Source: Triticum aestivum | Taxonomy: Eukaryota > Streptophyta > Magnoliopsida > Poales > Poaceae | Assembly: GCF_018294505.1 (NCBI RefSeq) | Contig: NC_057807.1 | Location: 270,363,369-270,427,368 of the forward strand | Length of the DNA: 64,000 nucleotides | Direction: 5' to 3' | Shown here: piece by piece, positions 23,949-35,759 of the stretch | Position numbering within the stretch: position 1 is the stretch's first letter | Layout of the letters: the number at the start of each line of letters is the position of its first letter | Translations under genes and position numbers: made by a program | Notes under the pieces: model-generated | Told to the model about the DNA's origin: nothing | Databases searched by the model: none | What the model saw: only the letters and a program-made list of their open reading frames with translations

Positions 23949-25693
23949 TCATTCCAAAACTATTTCAAGATGCGGCGAACTGATCCCGTCTGCCAGGTCT
24001 CTGAGCACCTCCGATCTCTCACACTCGTGCCACTCCCGGCGCCGCCGGACTATCTCCAGGCCGACGAGCTCCCAATCTTCGTCCTCCATGACATGCCCAT
24101 CCAGCAGGTGGGCGCGCTCCAGCATCGGCGATGCCTGGATGATCTGCTTCACAAAGCCTGTCTGCCACGCCGCCCCGTCGAAGCCAATGACCACGAGTTC
24201 TTTCAGGTGATGGTGATGCGGATGGTGTTCCACCTGCACATCTAGTGATCCTGCGGTACTCGCCTTCTCTGAGTTGTTGTCAAACTGCATTCAGGTTTTA
24301 GAGTTTCAGGAACCTCTTAGAAACAAAAAAGGTACCGTGCTTGACAAAATCGTAGGATGAACGTACATGAACATGGAGCGACTCCAAGGCAGGCGCGGCA
24401 GCAACTAGGCAGAGAATCCAGATTGTATCCCAGTTCATTGGCACGTTTGCAATGAATAGTTTATTGAGATGATTGAGCCGGACAGGAATGGCGGTTGGTT
24501 CGATCCACATCTGCATATATGAAGTGATAATTTTGCACTGTCTTATGTAGCGATGCGACGTTATGACCAATAAAAAAAGGATCATTTCAGGAAAAGCTAC
24601 TCACCTGACGCCCTCTTAACTGCAGAACAAGGTACTCTAGAGATGGCGGTGCCCCTCTAAAGAATTTGCTTAGTTGATATGTCCTGTTGCTACGAGAGGA
24701 ATCATCCTTGCCATTATCTCCAGTTTGCAAGAAGTTCAGACTCACATGCCTAAGTCGAGGCACATCGCCGTAGCGTATTATAGTTGGCTGACCACGACAA
24801 GCAAATGTTTCAAGATAAGGCACCGAAGCCAGATGGACACTCACAGTGTTGTAGTTGTCCAATTGCAGACTCTTTAACTGTGACTTAGGAATAACGATAT
24901 TAAAAGCAGGTTGGCGACAGCCAGAATCTTTCAGCCTCAAATCCACCAGCTGCGCGCAGTTTTCCAGAATATCAAGAACATGTAGCATGCGTAAACTTTC
25001 TTTGCACAGAGTAAGTGATGTGAGGCTCTGAAACGTCAAGGGGTTGGGTGCAAAACGATGATAACAATTGGATAGCACAAGCCGTTTCAGTCGCACATTC
25101 TTGCATCCATCCAACAGCCGGAAGTCATAGCGCCAGGAAGAGTTGTCAATGACAAGCTCCAATTCTTCAACGCCCCATCTGCCAATCGCTTCCGTGATCC
25201 ATTGATCAGTGAAATCGCTCCTCCCACAGGCTTGAAGCCTCAGCTTCTGGATAGAACGTTGCTGAACATTGTCGGGAGCCAGAAGGAATGCATTCACCCG
25301 TTTAACATAGCGTCGCATGGCCCAACGCTCATAACGTTGCAGGATGGGTGTTAGCAGACAGACTTTCCACCTCCAGTCTTTGAAGGAATATAACCAGTCT
25401 CTAGAAGCATAACTGCCGTCCAACTTCAGTGCATTCTTCTCTGCCTCATACCTTGCCTTAGCCTCCACCACAACTTGCTTCAGTCTGTGGTACCGTGGAG
25501 GGAGAATGTCATCAACCGTAAGGTCAAAACCTGTGTGCGAGTGTGTATAGAGATCCTGCCATTGCTTCGAAAGGATAGTGGTGGCTGTCGCTGTCCGTGC
25601 ATCTAGCTTGTCAATGATCAAGATTAATATCTCGTTAAGTAAGCTGCTGATCTTGTCCTCACGGCAACTGTTGTGCTCCTCGCCCTGACGCAT
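23949..25693 (-). CDS. F-box/LRR/FBD protein, three exons, intact
   Basis: Exons 24605-25693, 24367-24510 and 23949-24284 join in phase 0 into 522 residues. Splice sites are clear: CGTCAG/GTGAGT with ATATGCAG/ATGTGG, and GTTCAT/GTACGT with AATGCAG/TTTGAC. The N-terminus (residues ~15-50, LLNEILILIIDKLDARTATATTILSKQW) is an F-box, which binds SKP1 in SCF ubiquitin ligases. The middle has leucine-rich repeats (LKRLVLSNC, FQSLTSLTLC, AQLVDLRLKDSG, LRHVSLNFL). The C-terminus (HLKELVVIGFDGAAWQTGFVKQI) is an FBD domain. The substrate is unknown; this family is large and variable in grasses. No break seen, so it is one of the few likely functional host genes here. Confidence 0.88.
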
Positions 25694-28032
25694 CTAGTTT
25701 TGTTTTGGTGAGAAATAAATGAAATAGCAATCAGGGAATTCCAAATAACTTAAGCAGATAACTGGACAACTTGACTTAAAAGTAAGCATTAAAACATTCC
25801 TAGTAAATTTCAGTGCATGAACAAGCAAAGCACATGAAAGAGTGGCTCCACCTAAACAACCTAAATCCTCCAAGAGAAGTCCTGCGCGAGAGGATGTGCT
25901 CCCAGCCTATCCATGGTGTCCCGTCTTTTTGGACTGAGCGACTCTGACTGCGAATCAAGGGTGCACGCTGCCTCCCGTGCAGGCCTCAAAAGCCTCATTA
26001 TAACCCGGAAACACTCGGTTGGAGGGCCCACCAAGGCCCATTCCCCACCATGCCTATCCTCACATACGCCGCCTCGCCCCCTCCATCGCCTCTCTCTCTC
26101 CCCAACGCCTCCCTCCCAAGTGAGCCGCTGCCGCTGCCGCCACCTCCATTCCTGACTGCCGCCGCCCTCCACCAACGCAGCTCCGTCTCGCGACCCTCCT
26201 TCGCCTCCCAGCACCGCCTTGTCGTTCCGCCATTGTGCATGGCCCCGCAGCTAACCCTAAACGCGACAGTTCCCTGGGCGACGGCTCCATGGACGCAGGC
26301 ACAGCATCCCATGCCTCCGGCAGGCTCCTCTGTCGCCTCGGGTGACACGTTGGAGGAACGATATTGGGCTTGAGAAGTGAGCAAGGAACCTGACATAACA
26401 TTCCTATGGTTCCTCTGTCCCGGTCTTGCACCACTCTCATATCCATCAATCAATTTCATAGATAGTTACTATGGTTGTTTCTTCCTCCATTCACTAAAGC
26501 AAATGGAGCCTTTCCCTCCTCGAGTCAGCAAGCCAACTCGAGTGTTTTACCCTCGTGTCACTAGCGCAACACGAGCCATTCAAAAAAAAAGTCTTGGAAC
26601 TGAAGAGAAATCCATCTCTATACAAACTCTTTATGAGCCTCCTCCTCCTCCGTTTCCAAGCTCGGGCGCCCAAAGCTACTCCTCCCCGTCTCAAGCAGGC
26701 AAGCGAGTTGCCCAGGGTATGCTTCTCTCCACCTTGGTCGTGTATATTGATGATTGGAACATGGTCGTGGGTGTGTAAGATTTTGGTACGGAGAAATCAA
26801 TTTTGTTTTAGGGATCTAGGAGCAGAGTCTGTTTGTACAATTAGGACCTGCCGGTTGCTTTCTAGGATTAGGTAGCTTCGTTCAGATCTTTGATCCTGTT
26901 TGGGGGGACAGGAACTTCCCAATTTGCAACAAATGCTCTGGAAGAAGCATTTTTCTACTTTGAGTAGTCATCATATTGTCTTACTCTTACACATGAGAAT
27001 TAGTGAGAGGAAGGTTCCTTGAATGTAATTTGTCTCAACGCAATTAGTAGGCAAGCAGCTCCTGCTACATGAGTTCCGTACTCCAGTCTAAATATGCTCT
27101 CAGTAAAAGGTAGGCACCCAGATCAACTTTTGATTTGTATTTTTGTATCCCCAGTTCTACACTCTGTAATTTTTATTACGTTTCAAAAATTAGGCATGCC
27201 AGTCAAGGTTCCCTTATTATGTATGCTTTTTGTGTGTTATTTTTCCAAACACACGCTTAACAACTGTCACCTCGGTGTTATTGATTACGAAGCATTTTTG
27301 TGATCCTCTAATTGTTACCTACTGCCATTTGTGCCAGCATTCATATACTAGCCTACATAAATAGAAATGGATGAGCATCCACATTGTTCTGCATATGCAT
27401 GTTTTTGCAGGGAGGCAGAAGGTATTTTCCTTTGTTCTGCTATGTTTGAACGTAGAATTCTGAAAACTAATCATTTCATTGTATTTACATTGGTGACATG
27501 CAATTGGTGTTTTACTACATTCCGAAAATGTAATTGCATGACACATAATTTTAGTCATCTGTAAAATGTTTTGGAAATATTACGGTAGGAGTGCTACTGG
27601 AATATTTCTATACATACATGGACTGCATATGTGAAAATGAATTTCCATTCCCATGTTTCCTACCTCTATGGATGCTTAGAATGATTAGGCACCAGCATGT
27701 TGGACAGGATTGTAATGCCCAGTTTTCTTTTTAAAAAAACTCATAGCCCTTTCATTGTGATTGTTAAGAATGTAAGCAAAAGAAAGAATGCATGTGTTCA
27801 TTCTATGCACTTGGTAATTTGCTGCTATTTTCAAATTGTTTCTGTGTCTATTTTTTGCGAAGCAATCTTGAGCATTGGAAGATTTGAGGTCTTATGTACA
27901 AAAAACAAAACTTATAGTGGATCTGTTTATTATTTCCAGTCTAGATTAGGCTAAGCATTATGAGTGATATGCTGTTTTCATCCTTCTGTTGTCAAGAATT
28001 GATGTGGGTAAGCTATACTTTTCTCTCTGCAG
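25694..28032. other. No recognised gene; GC-rich island and AT-rich stretch
   Basis: 25860-26380 is GC-rich, with CTCCGCC-type tracts on both strands, and could hold promoters for the minus F-box gene and for a plus-strand transcript. A donor-like CCCAGG/GTATGC lies at 26717. 26880-28030 is AT-rich without an ORF of note and resembles a long intron leading to the exons at 28033 onward. Confidence 0.35.
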
Positions 28033-28859
28033 CCAACTTGCTGCAGTTAGTGAAGAACAAGAGAGATTAAGGAAGGACTATGCTGTACGGCTATGTTGAC
28101 AAGATAAAAATTTATGGATGGAGTACTGGAGTTGTGTAGAAACTTTAGGAGAGGAGGACAGCCAGCCAGCGTAAGTGCGTACATTACTTTTGTATTTTTG
28201 ATGGGCTGATGCGCATGCATTATTTGTGCTTCACTCAAATGAGCCAATTAATTCACTAAATTTTCCGTGTGATTTGCAGCTCCTTGTCTAGAATCAACAG
28301 AATCCAGTACAAACTTCAATTAACTGGAATTAATGTGTCGATCTGGTGTCCAAGGAGTGCACATGCTGACCTCAGGCTGGAGAATGTTCATGTAGGCAAA
28401 AATATTATGTCATCCTACGCTGTACTTTTCTGGAACATGCATATGAAAGGAATCTCTAAATACAAATGCAGATATTCCTCTCTGCCGCCTTTTGCAGTTG
28501 TAACTTCTGATAAATGCTTTCTAAACAGGTTAGGTGAATTTCTTTTTTTTTTTTTGAACAAAGAAGGGTTTCCCCCTTCCGATTTCCATTAAGGGAAACC
28601 AAGCCCGAAATAGTCAGACGCGATACATCAAAGTATTCGATAAAACTAGGTGAATTTCTCTGCAACGAGCAGCTCGACAAAAGTTCCGGTCAGGCTTTAT
28701 GTTTACTTGCTTCTTTGTCTTCTGCTGCAGCTGCACTGGTTGACACTCACGGCATCGACCCATTTGACCGAGAGGAGCTGCTGCAATGTATCGTCGGAGC
28801 CATCGTATGGGCCATAGTCATCGTTGTAATTCTGAATGCATAGATCCTCATGTTTGAGA
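28033..28859 (+). pseudogene. Remnant of a spliced gene with a hydrophobic C-terminal tail
   Basis: Exon 28033-28170 (CTGCAG acceptor, CAGC/GTAAGT donor) and exon 28280-28391 (TTTGCAG acceptor, CAT/GTAGGC donor) join in phase: AVSEEQERLRKDYAVRLC, a TGA, then LWMEYWSCVETLGEED, SLSRINRIQYKLQLTG. A later block runs from about 28647 to the TAG at 28842: FLCNEQLDKSSGQALC ... HGIDPFDREELLQCIVG followed by AIVWAIVIVVILNA, a hydrophobic end like a tail anchor. The family is not recognised. The TGA at about 28098 and a LINE-tail insertion at 28544 suggest decay. The exact exon joining before the last block is unresolved. Confidence 0.4.
28544..28646 (-). mobile_element. 5'-truncated LINE/SINE tail with 13-bp target duplication
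   Basis: A T-run at the left (poly-A on the minus strand) followed by about 90 bp of retroposon 3' end, flanked by the perfect 13-bp duplication TAGGTGAATTTCT at 28531-28543 and 28647-28659. The poly-A tail and long target duplication are the hallmarks of target-primed reverse transcription. It lies within the exon-like block with the frame FLCNEQL. Confidence 0.85.
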
Positions 28860-29280
28860 GGTGGAAGCATGAGACTATAACATTCATCTTCTGAACTTTT
28901 TACCCAATCAAATCATGTGTTTTGCATTTTTGATTGTATCATCAATAGTTTCCTGCCTTAAAGGATGGTCACAGTCTCCGAACAAGTTTTAGGGGTTGAT
29001 CATGTCACAATTGTTGTTGTGTGGTTCACCCAGGAATTCGATGTTAACATGTAATTGTGCATGCCTGATTAGACTTTATCCATGACTGCAGGAATTGGGC
29101 CTCTGTTGGTGCTGGCTAATTGCACATGGCCGAACCAGCCAAATCTGCAGATACATGGCATGGCCAAACCAGGCAAGACAACCATCGATCCAGTCTCAGC
29201 CCAGTAGAGGCAGCTCACCAAGGCGCGCATCTGGGACTAGTAATGACAGGACCAGACGCAGCAAATTTAAGAGCATATAT
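28860..29280. other. No gene seen
   Basis: Likely 3' UTR and flank of the preceding remnant; AATCATG-rich and without ORFs of note. Confidence 0.4.
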
Positions 29281-29340
29281 GTTCCCTCAGTCCCATAATA
29301 TAAGTGTCAAAAATGCTCTTATATTATGAGACTGAGGGAG
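29281..29340. mobile_element. Very short Stowaway-like MITE
   Basis: A 60-bp near-perfect inverted repeat: TTCCCTCAGTCCCATAATATAAG at the left and CTTATATTATGAGACTGAGGGAG at the right, followed by TA. CTCCCTC-type ends and TA target sites mark Stowaway (Tc1/mariner-derived) elements. Confidence 0.75.
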
Positions 29341-29368
29341 TACATTGGTACTCCATTCAGCTGCAAAA

Positions 29369-29443
29369 CTCCCTCCGATCCAAATTAATTGACGGTCACA
29401 ATGTTCTACTAAAGGAGCGTCAATTAATCTGGATCGGAGGGAG
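29369..29443. mobile_element. Stowaway-like MITE
   Basis: 75 bp with ends CTCCCTCCGATCCAAATTAATTG and its complement CAATTAATCTGGATCGGAGGGAG, followed by TA. It forms a hairpin over its full length and lies 28 bp from the previous one. Confidence 0.8.
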
Positions 29444-29621
29444 TAGCAGAATACACACCAGACTGCATTGTCTCTGTCTACAGCACTAGTATTGCTCAAC
29501 AAACACGGAGCAATCCAGAAGTAAACAGTTATCTGGCACCATTTGGCCGTGAGTTGCGCGTAGATTATTGTAACGATGAAAAATATTCAACAGAAATCAC
29601 AGGGATGGGTGCCGTACTTAC

Positions 29622-29900
29622 CCGTTTCCGGGCTGGGTAGGCGGCGGCGGTGGTGCGGAGATCGGAGGCCTTCCTGAGCCGGCGGTGGCGTGGAGGATCT
29701 GCACCCGTGTCCATCGGGTCCGAGGCGCGATGGCGGCCGACCGGCCGGGGAATGGACGGCGGCGGTGGATTCGCAGGGAGGCTATGGAGGTACGGGGCTG
29801 GTTTAGGATGGTGGATTTGGACTGGAGAACCCGATGCGGCCGAGCGCCGACTACTCGGGGCCGCGCCCTCACCGCCGCGACGGACGTGGGTTCGTTTTGG
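29622..29900 (-). other. GC-rich possible first exon on the minus strand
   Basis: The minus strand is GC-rich and ends at 29622 with the strong donor AACGG/GTAAGTACGG. The open frame is Arg/Pro-rich and matches no family. No downstream partner exons were identified, so this may be a non-coding first exon or a relic. Confidence 0.3.
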
Positions 29901-29979
29901 CCAGCTCAGATCAGTTTCTTTTGTTCCATGCCTGCGCCTAGGGCACGTGCCCGGGCTTCACGACGGCGCGTATGACGGC

Positions 29980-30930
29980 ACGAGATTTTTTTTTTTTTGG
30001 AGACCATCGGCACGAGAGCTTGACGAAGGCCTCCTATTCAGCGTGCTGGGCCCATTCGTGGCGCTGGAAGTGGGAAGCCACTTGTTTGTTTGTTGGTTTT
30101 TTTTTTGCTTTTTTCTGTTTTAAGTTTTTTCATATTTAGAAACAATTAAGGATTTCAAAAAAGTTGGGCATTGTGAAAGAAATCATCGTGAATTAAAACA
30201 AGTGCAAGATTTCAAAAAAAATCGTGAAATGATAAATGCTCAGGGATTCAAAAAATGTTCATCTATTCAAAAATGTTCATGAATTCCTCAACAATGATCA
30301 CAATATTCAAGAAATGTTCGGGAACTTAGAAATTGTTCCCAAATTTTGCAAAATGTTCACAAAATTAAAAGAATGTTCGCTTTCAAAAAGAATTCATGAA
30401 CTCGAAACAATATTCGTCAAAAACAAAAAATATTCCTAAATTTCGAAAATTGTTCCCAAATTTTCAAAAAATTCTCGCTGGTTCAAATAAATTGTTCAAG
30501 TGTTCCAAAAAATGTTCATGAATTTGAAAATGTTCATGAAAAAATGGTCATTAATTTGAAAAATGTTCATGATTTCAAAAAAACTCATGCATTTGCAAAA
30601 TGTTCATGATTTCAAAATATGTTCACGAGTTTGAAAGATGTTTGCGAATTGAAAAATAAAAAATAAATTTTAAAAATTAAATGGAAATAAAAATGAAATA
30701 TAGAAAGGAAAGGAAAATAAAAAAGAAGAAGAAATAACGAAAAAAGTAAAAAAAAGTCCAAGGAAGGTTCTAGAACCTTCACAAAACCAGTGGGATGAAA
30801 TCGGGAAATGGGCCGTCCCATACGAATACACATCGCATGAGGGTGTACGCTCCAGATCGCTGGCTGGCAACCTACGCGCCAAATTGGAGGCGCCAACGGG
30901 AGTTTTTTTAGACTATCGGCACGAGAGCTT
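29980..30930. repeat. Direct repeat pair flanking an AAATGTTCATGA-rich array
   Basis: 29990-30022 and 30899-30933 share ATCGGCACGAGAGCTTGA after a T-run. Between them, 30130-30660 is built of degenerate units of 15-20 bp such as AAAATGTTCATGAATTTG and AAATTGTTCCCAAATTTT. Such arrays are common in Triticeae intergenic DNA; a transposon class could not be assigned. Confidence 0.6.
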
Positions 30931-31760
30931 GATGAACTCCGGCGACAACGCTCTCGATTTTGCAACTGGGCCAGCCCATCAGACTAACGACATTGGACCG
31001 ACTTGTCGTTTGAAGGACCAGGGTGGTCTGGGCATCATGTCGTCTAAAATGAATATTCCTCTAAATGAAATTTCCTTCGTGTGGCATCTGCCACTTTTGT
31101 TTCTTTCCTTAGCGCTTGTTGAGCTGGTGCCCTCAGGAGAACCCTTTGCATGTGACCTTTCATTTGCGTACTTCGATGGAGTGTATGTTGCTACTCTGTC
31201 AGCCCTTGTTTGTGCTTGTGGCGGTTTCCTTTATATATAAAGCGGGGAGAAAGTCTATTTCGTTATAGCGATACCTACTAATTTATACCTATTTACCTAC
31301 TAATAGGGGGTGGTTAATATTCTTGGTTTGATTTGGTCCACTTTGATGATTTTTGTTTTCTTTGTCACCAATCATATTATTGCGTGTGCATTGCAACCGG
31401 GCGTAAATATTCTAGTGGCTTGATACGAAACGTGTCAAACATATCCCTTATCCTCATGCATATGTTGCAGCATTGTTAATTGTTTTACAAACCATTCAAA
31501 ATCGAATAGCACCTTGTCTAGAAACATTTACTTGCCAGCAATATATGGGAGGTAATGTGGTGGCGGCGGGGCCTTCCTCCGGTTCCTTGGTGTCCTCCCA
31601 ACCCGCTCCCTTGCCGCCTGGCTACTGGCTGCTTCCCAGCTCCGGCGAGGTTCTTACCACCTCGACTTCCCACATCTCCGTCCAACACCTGTTTTTTGAG
31701 ACACTCTTGCTGAGTTTTATTTATGTCACGACAATGTTTACATGAATGAAAAGAAGATCA
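30931..31760. other. No gene seen
   Basis: Open frames here lack codon bias and family motifs. CCGGGCG and similar motifs near 31560-31640 form a small GC-rich patch. Nothing else is distinguishable. Confidence 0.4.
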
Positions 31761-32674
31761 CCAGATTAACCTAACCAGACATGGCGGCCAAACCCAAGTG
31801 ATAATGCATTGCTTAGCGAGATTGTAAGCCTCGGTATTCGAGGTTCTAAACTCGTGGACAATATTACATAAAGAAAAGGCCATAGCATGCTCTATGATTT
31901 CATGTATAATTGCTCAGTACTCTACTGAGGATTCATGTTTAACTCCGTTAACCACAGTCTTGCAATCCGATGCAACATGAATCTTTTGCACATATAAATC
32001 TTCTGTGAGTACTAAAGCCTCTCCGACTCCCAACAACTTGAGAGTTTTCGGATCAGCTAGATTTCCAAACATAATGCAAGAAGCCCCCATAAAACTGCCT
32101 TCTGAATCTCGACACACCACAACAACAACACTGTATCTATTGTTCCGTGCAACTGTTGCATCCGTGTTGAGTTTTACATGTTCAACTGGTGGAGCTAACC
32201 ACCCTGCGGGTCGTGGTGCAGTACTCCTCCGATGGGTTGTCCTTGGTTTGGTTAATATCTTGATGTCAGCCAAGAAAGATTTGATGAAATACTGAGTTGA
32301 GAGTGGACTCTGAAATATATCCTCATGGATTGCTTTTCTCCTCGCTTTCCAAATCGCCTACATGGTCACTACCATCAGCTCATGAGAGAGTGTCTCGTTC
32401 ATCAAGAATAGTCATTCCCTTGCATTCAAATCATGCTTTGCACACATATGTTCAACCATCTCTTCTGTAGCGAGCGACTACACACTTCTAGCCAACATGC
32501 ATTCAAACAGAGTGTGCTTCCAATTGTCTTCAGATGAACATATTGCGTGGACGGAAGATGTTGCCATATGACGGTGATGCAACACATCCGAGGTAGGCAT
32601 CGACTTCTACCCCAACCTCCAGAAGAAGTTCTTTCTTAGATGTCACTGTAGTGTTCCAAAGCTTTGTCCAGTTT
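31761..32674 (-). pseudogene. LINE 3' end: zinc-binding RT domain and RNase H-like domain
   Basis: The C-terminal ORF 31914-32273 has VKLNTDATVARNN, VCRDSEGSFMGAS and VASDCKTVVNG, the plant non-LTR retrotransposon RNase H-like domain (PF13456). Upstream to about 32660 the frame is broken by several stops but retains zf-RVT-like traces (SSEDNWKH..LFECMLARS, AIWKARRKAIHED) in alternating frames. No poly-A tail or target duplication is visible and the reverse transcriptase itself is absent, cut at 32674 by the adjoining LTR. Confidence 0.75.
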
Positions 32675-33693
32675 TGATGTAGGGTAGAACCCTAGACGCC
32701 CGATCTTACACGATTGGAGGGGATCCTACGAAGAACACGAGGGGAAACATGAGGGAAATCATGAGGGAAAACAAGAGGAAACAATCAAATAGACAAGAAG
32801 CGATCACGCATTTGCTAGATCCTCGAAACACGAAGAGATACACGATCCAAATCCAACAAAGGACGATACATGGGGTAACCGGTTCTTCTCCGTGAGGATG
32901 TCTTGAATCCACGAGGGGATCTTCCCGTGAGTGGTCTTGAATCCAAGGTGTCTTCTCCGTAGAGGTCGCGGTCTCTCTCGTGGAGTAGATCTGTATGGAT
33001 GAGCAAAGCTCTATCTCTAATGAGCTAATCCTTTGCTAACCCTAACTAGGAGGAGGAGGGGGTCTATATATAGTCTAAGCCACGAAGGAGTAAGTGAGAA
33101 AGAGGGATACATGGGCCTCGGGCCCGACTCTGCGCCCAAGCAGGCGCCGGATGTCTGGGCTGGGGGCCGAATGTCCGGCCGTTCGCGAGAGGCCGAATGT
33201 CCGGGGCACGGGCTGGATGTTCTGGTTGAAGTGGCAGTTCAAGTCCTTCTCTGGATAGGGGATGCCGGACTTCCGGGAGGGATGCCAGATGTCCGGGCGT
33301 TGCTGAGGCGCCGGATGTCCGGGCACACGGGTCGAATGTCCTACTAATGATGCTTCGGCCGTCTGTTGGTGCAGCTCCTTGGAGGTTGCACAGGCGCCGG
33401 ATGTCCGGCCGCTGTAGCTTCGAGCAGATCTGTTTCTTCCGCCGTCGCTTCCAGGCTTCCCTCGCGGATGGTGTAGTTGTTCCTTGGCACTTGCACTCCT
33501 AACACTCGTGAAGCTCCGGCAATACCTATGCATGCACACGGGAGAAGTGTCAAGTAGTATACCATCCTCGAAGGGGTCAAATGAGCACGTGTAAAGGAGA
33601 TGATTCACCTTTGTGTATGTGGAGTAGATGTTGCACGTGTCACTCGCCGAACGGACTCTTGACATGGTGATGTCCATAGGATGCTCCGCATCA
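32675..33693 (-). mobile_element. 3' LTR of an unclassified LTR retrotransposon
   Basis: A 1,019-bp candidate LTR with terminal TGATG/CATCA. At its right edge (upstream on the minus strand) stands a G-rich polypurine tract, then the end of a polyprotein frame, the order expected at a 3' LTR. The interior has a 20-30 bp GC-rich motif (GCCGGATGTCCGG and variants) repeated about seven times at 33150-33410. A minus-strand TATA box may lie near 33064-33072 (GTCTATATATAG). The family is not recognised. Confidence 0.6.
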
Positions 33694-33878
33694 CCCCCCC
33701 CCCCTTGGGAAAGATCCGAGTTCGAATCGAAAACCAAATCACCATGGGAAAGAGATGGCTTCGCCGTGTAGAAGTGGACGTTCACCAAGTACTTGTCATC
33801 TTGAAGCTCGAAATGGTCACTCTCCAATGTCACACCGTCTAGTGATTCCTTCAAAAGGAGTAAGGACAACAAACACTT
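33694..33878 (-). pseudogene. C-terminal polyprotein tail and polypurine tract
   Basis: The minus strand has LKESLDGVTLESDHFELQ and HGDLVFDSNSDLSQGG just before a run of G (33694-33709). It is the end of a retroelement ORF belonging to the LTR at 32675-33693; the rest is cut off at 33878 by the CACTA element. Confidence 0.5.
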
Positions 33879-34387
33879 CACTACAAAAAAAAGACACATC
33901 CGTGACATTTTGGGCCAAACGAAAAAAAATTATGTCATACATATGACATTTCTATGACGATAATTGTGGCAAAACCCGGTATCATCATAGATGTGGTGGG
34001 CTCCTACTTCTATGATAAAAAATCATGATAGAAAATGGGCTTTTCGTCCTGGGCGGGCCGGAGACGCAGCTACATGACATTCTTTGGGCCATCCATGACA
34101 GAAAAAACCATGGTAGAAGCGAGGGCGAGGAAAATTTCGAGGAGTTCCCGGTTACGGTGGGTGGTCGGGGACCGAGCGATGCGCGTTTCTCTCGTACACG
34201 TACGCGCGTGTGTGCGAGGCGTTGGCTCTAACTGAACCCGAGCGAGGCGTTGGGCTCTAACTGAACCCGAGCGATTGCACTGCAGGCTACGCGTTACTGA
34301 ACCCGAGCGATCGATCGATGGCTGTTAACTGAACCCGATCGAGCGATTCCTTCGCTATTGCTACTAACTGAAGCCGATCAATGCTGC

Positions 34388-35130
34388 CTCTCTGGATGAA
34401 CAGTGAGCATGGCGGGTGGGTGGATGAACAGTGAGCGATGGGAGTGGATGAACAGGACCCGTGGCGTTGCCTCTAGATGAACAAGACCCCGATCGATCGA
34501 GCCGGTTGGGGCTGGATGAACAGGACCCCGTGGAGGGTTGGATGAACAGGACGACCCCGTGGAAGGCTGGATGAACAGTAGATGGTGGAGGGGTGGATGA
34601 ACAGTATCCCGTGGAAGGGTGGTTGAACAGGAGCCCATGGAGAGGGGTGGTTGAACAGTAGCCGGTGGAGTAGCACACGGTGGAGGCTGGATGAACAAGA
34701 GCCCATGGATGAACAGTCACAGGTGGATGCTGGAAGAGGTCGACGGTAGATGAACAGTAGCCCGTGGAGGCTGGAGGAGGTCGACGGTGGAGATGAACAG
34801 TATCCCATGGAGTCCTGTTTTGCGGCACGCCACACCCCTCCCGATGAACAGGACCCCTGTTTCGACCGTAGCGCTCCAACACAAGTCCGCTTCGTCCGTT
34901 TTGCGGTACGCCACACCCCTCTCGATCAACAGGACCCCCATTTCGACCATAGGAGGTCCGTTTCCTCCATTTTGCGGTACACCACACCCCTCCCGATGAA
35001 TAGGATCCCGTTTCGAACGTGGCCGGTTGAACACAAGGCCGTTTCCCCCGTTCTGTGGTACGCTAGGCCTCGTTTCCATTGCATGTTCCGTCTAAGCCCT
35101 CCCGATGAACATGAAGACGCATTCCATTTC
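34388..35130 (+). repeat. GATGAACAG subterminal repeats of the CACTA element
   Basis: About 20 copies of GATGAACAG and variants (GGTTGAACAG, GATCAACAG) spaced 15-60 bp apart. Within it, 34813-35070 has a ~75-bp unit of 3-4 copies (TTGCGGTACGCCACACCCCT). In En/Spm elements such subterminal motifs are transposase-binding sites. Confidence 0.85.
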
Positions 35131-35454
35131 GACCCAGCCGGTTGGCTCCCCATGAACACGACGACGACGCTGTTTTCTCCATTCCGACCCAGCCATGTAC
35201 ACGAGCCCTGGCCGTATGTATATATGCGCGAGTAGGCATTCGAGACCCCGCCCGTACGTATGTACACATACGTGGTCGTATTTTATTTCTTGCACCCTGG
35301 CCGCTGTATGTACGTGTACATGCTACGTGCGCGCCTCTACTACGACACGTGCGCGCCTCTACTACGACATGTGCGCGCCTCTACGTCCACCAGTATGTAT
35401 GTACACGTTCGCGACCAGAATGACAACGCTACGTACGCTTCGACCATGTGGGTC

Positions 35455-35715
35455 CCGACTGTCAGGCACTTCCTTGCGTGCGAAGATGTAGCTGGTGGGT
35501 CCCAGCAGTCAGGGGGGCGAATCATTTTTTTCGGATGCACTTCCTTGTGTGCAAAGATGTAGCTGGTGGGTCCCAGCAGTCAGGGGGGCGAATCGTTTTT
35601 TTTGCCCGGACGCACTTCCTTGCGTGCGAAGATGTAGCTGGCGGGTCCCAGCAGTCAGGGGGGAAACGTTTTTTTCGCGAAATACGGTGGCCCGTCCGGT
35701 GGGTCCCTGCTGTCA
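35455..35715 (+). repeat. ~75-bp tandem repeat, three copies plus a partial
   Basis: Units start near 35466, 35537 and 35612 with CACTTCCTTGCGTGCGAAGA and contain GTGGGTCCCAGCAGTCAGG; a decayed fourth follows. A T-rich insert of varying length separates them. Confidence 0.85.
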
Positions 35716-35759
35716 GGTGGAGGTATCATTATTTTCCGCATAATAAGGAGGCACTTCCT

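Noticed and set aside
26377..26800. Plus and minus frames over the GC-rich island
   Set aside because: No family motif and no consistent splice partners.
29650..30123. 157-residue plus ORF
   Set aside because: Ends in a Phe/Cys run encoded by poly-T and spans an unrelated GC-rich block; no protein character.
35142..35562. Cys/Thr-rich plus frames in the CACTA element
   Set aside because: Produced by the tandem GTACGTATGT and GTGGGTCCC repeats, not conserved between repeat units.
34388..35715. Regular repeats considered as a CRISPR-like array
   Set aside because: Repeat spacing is irregular, spacers are related to each other, and the context is a CACTA element in a plant genome.
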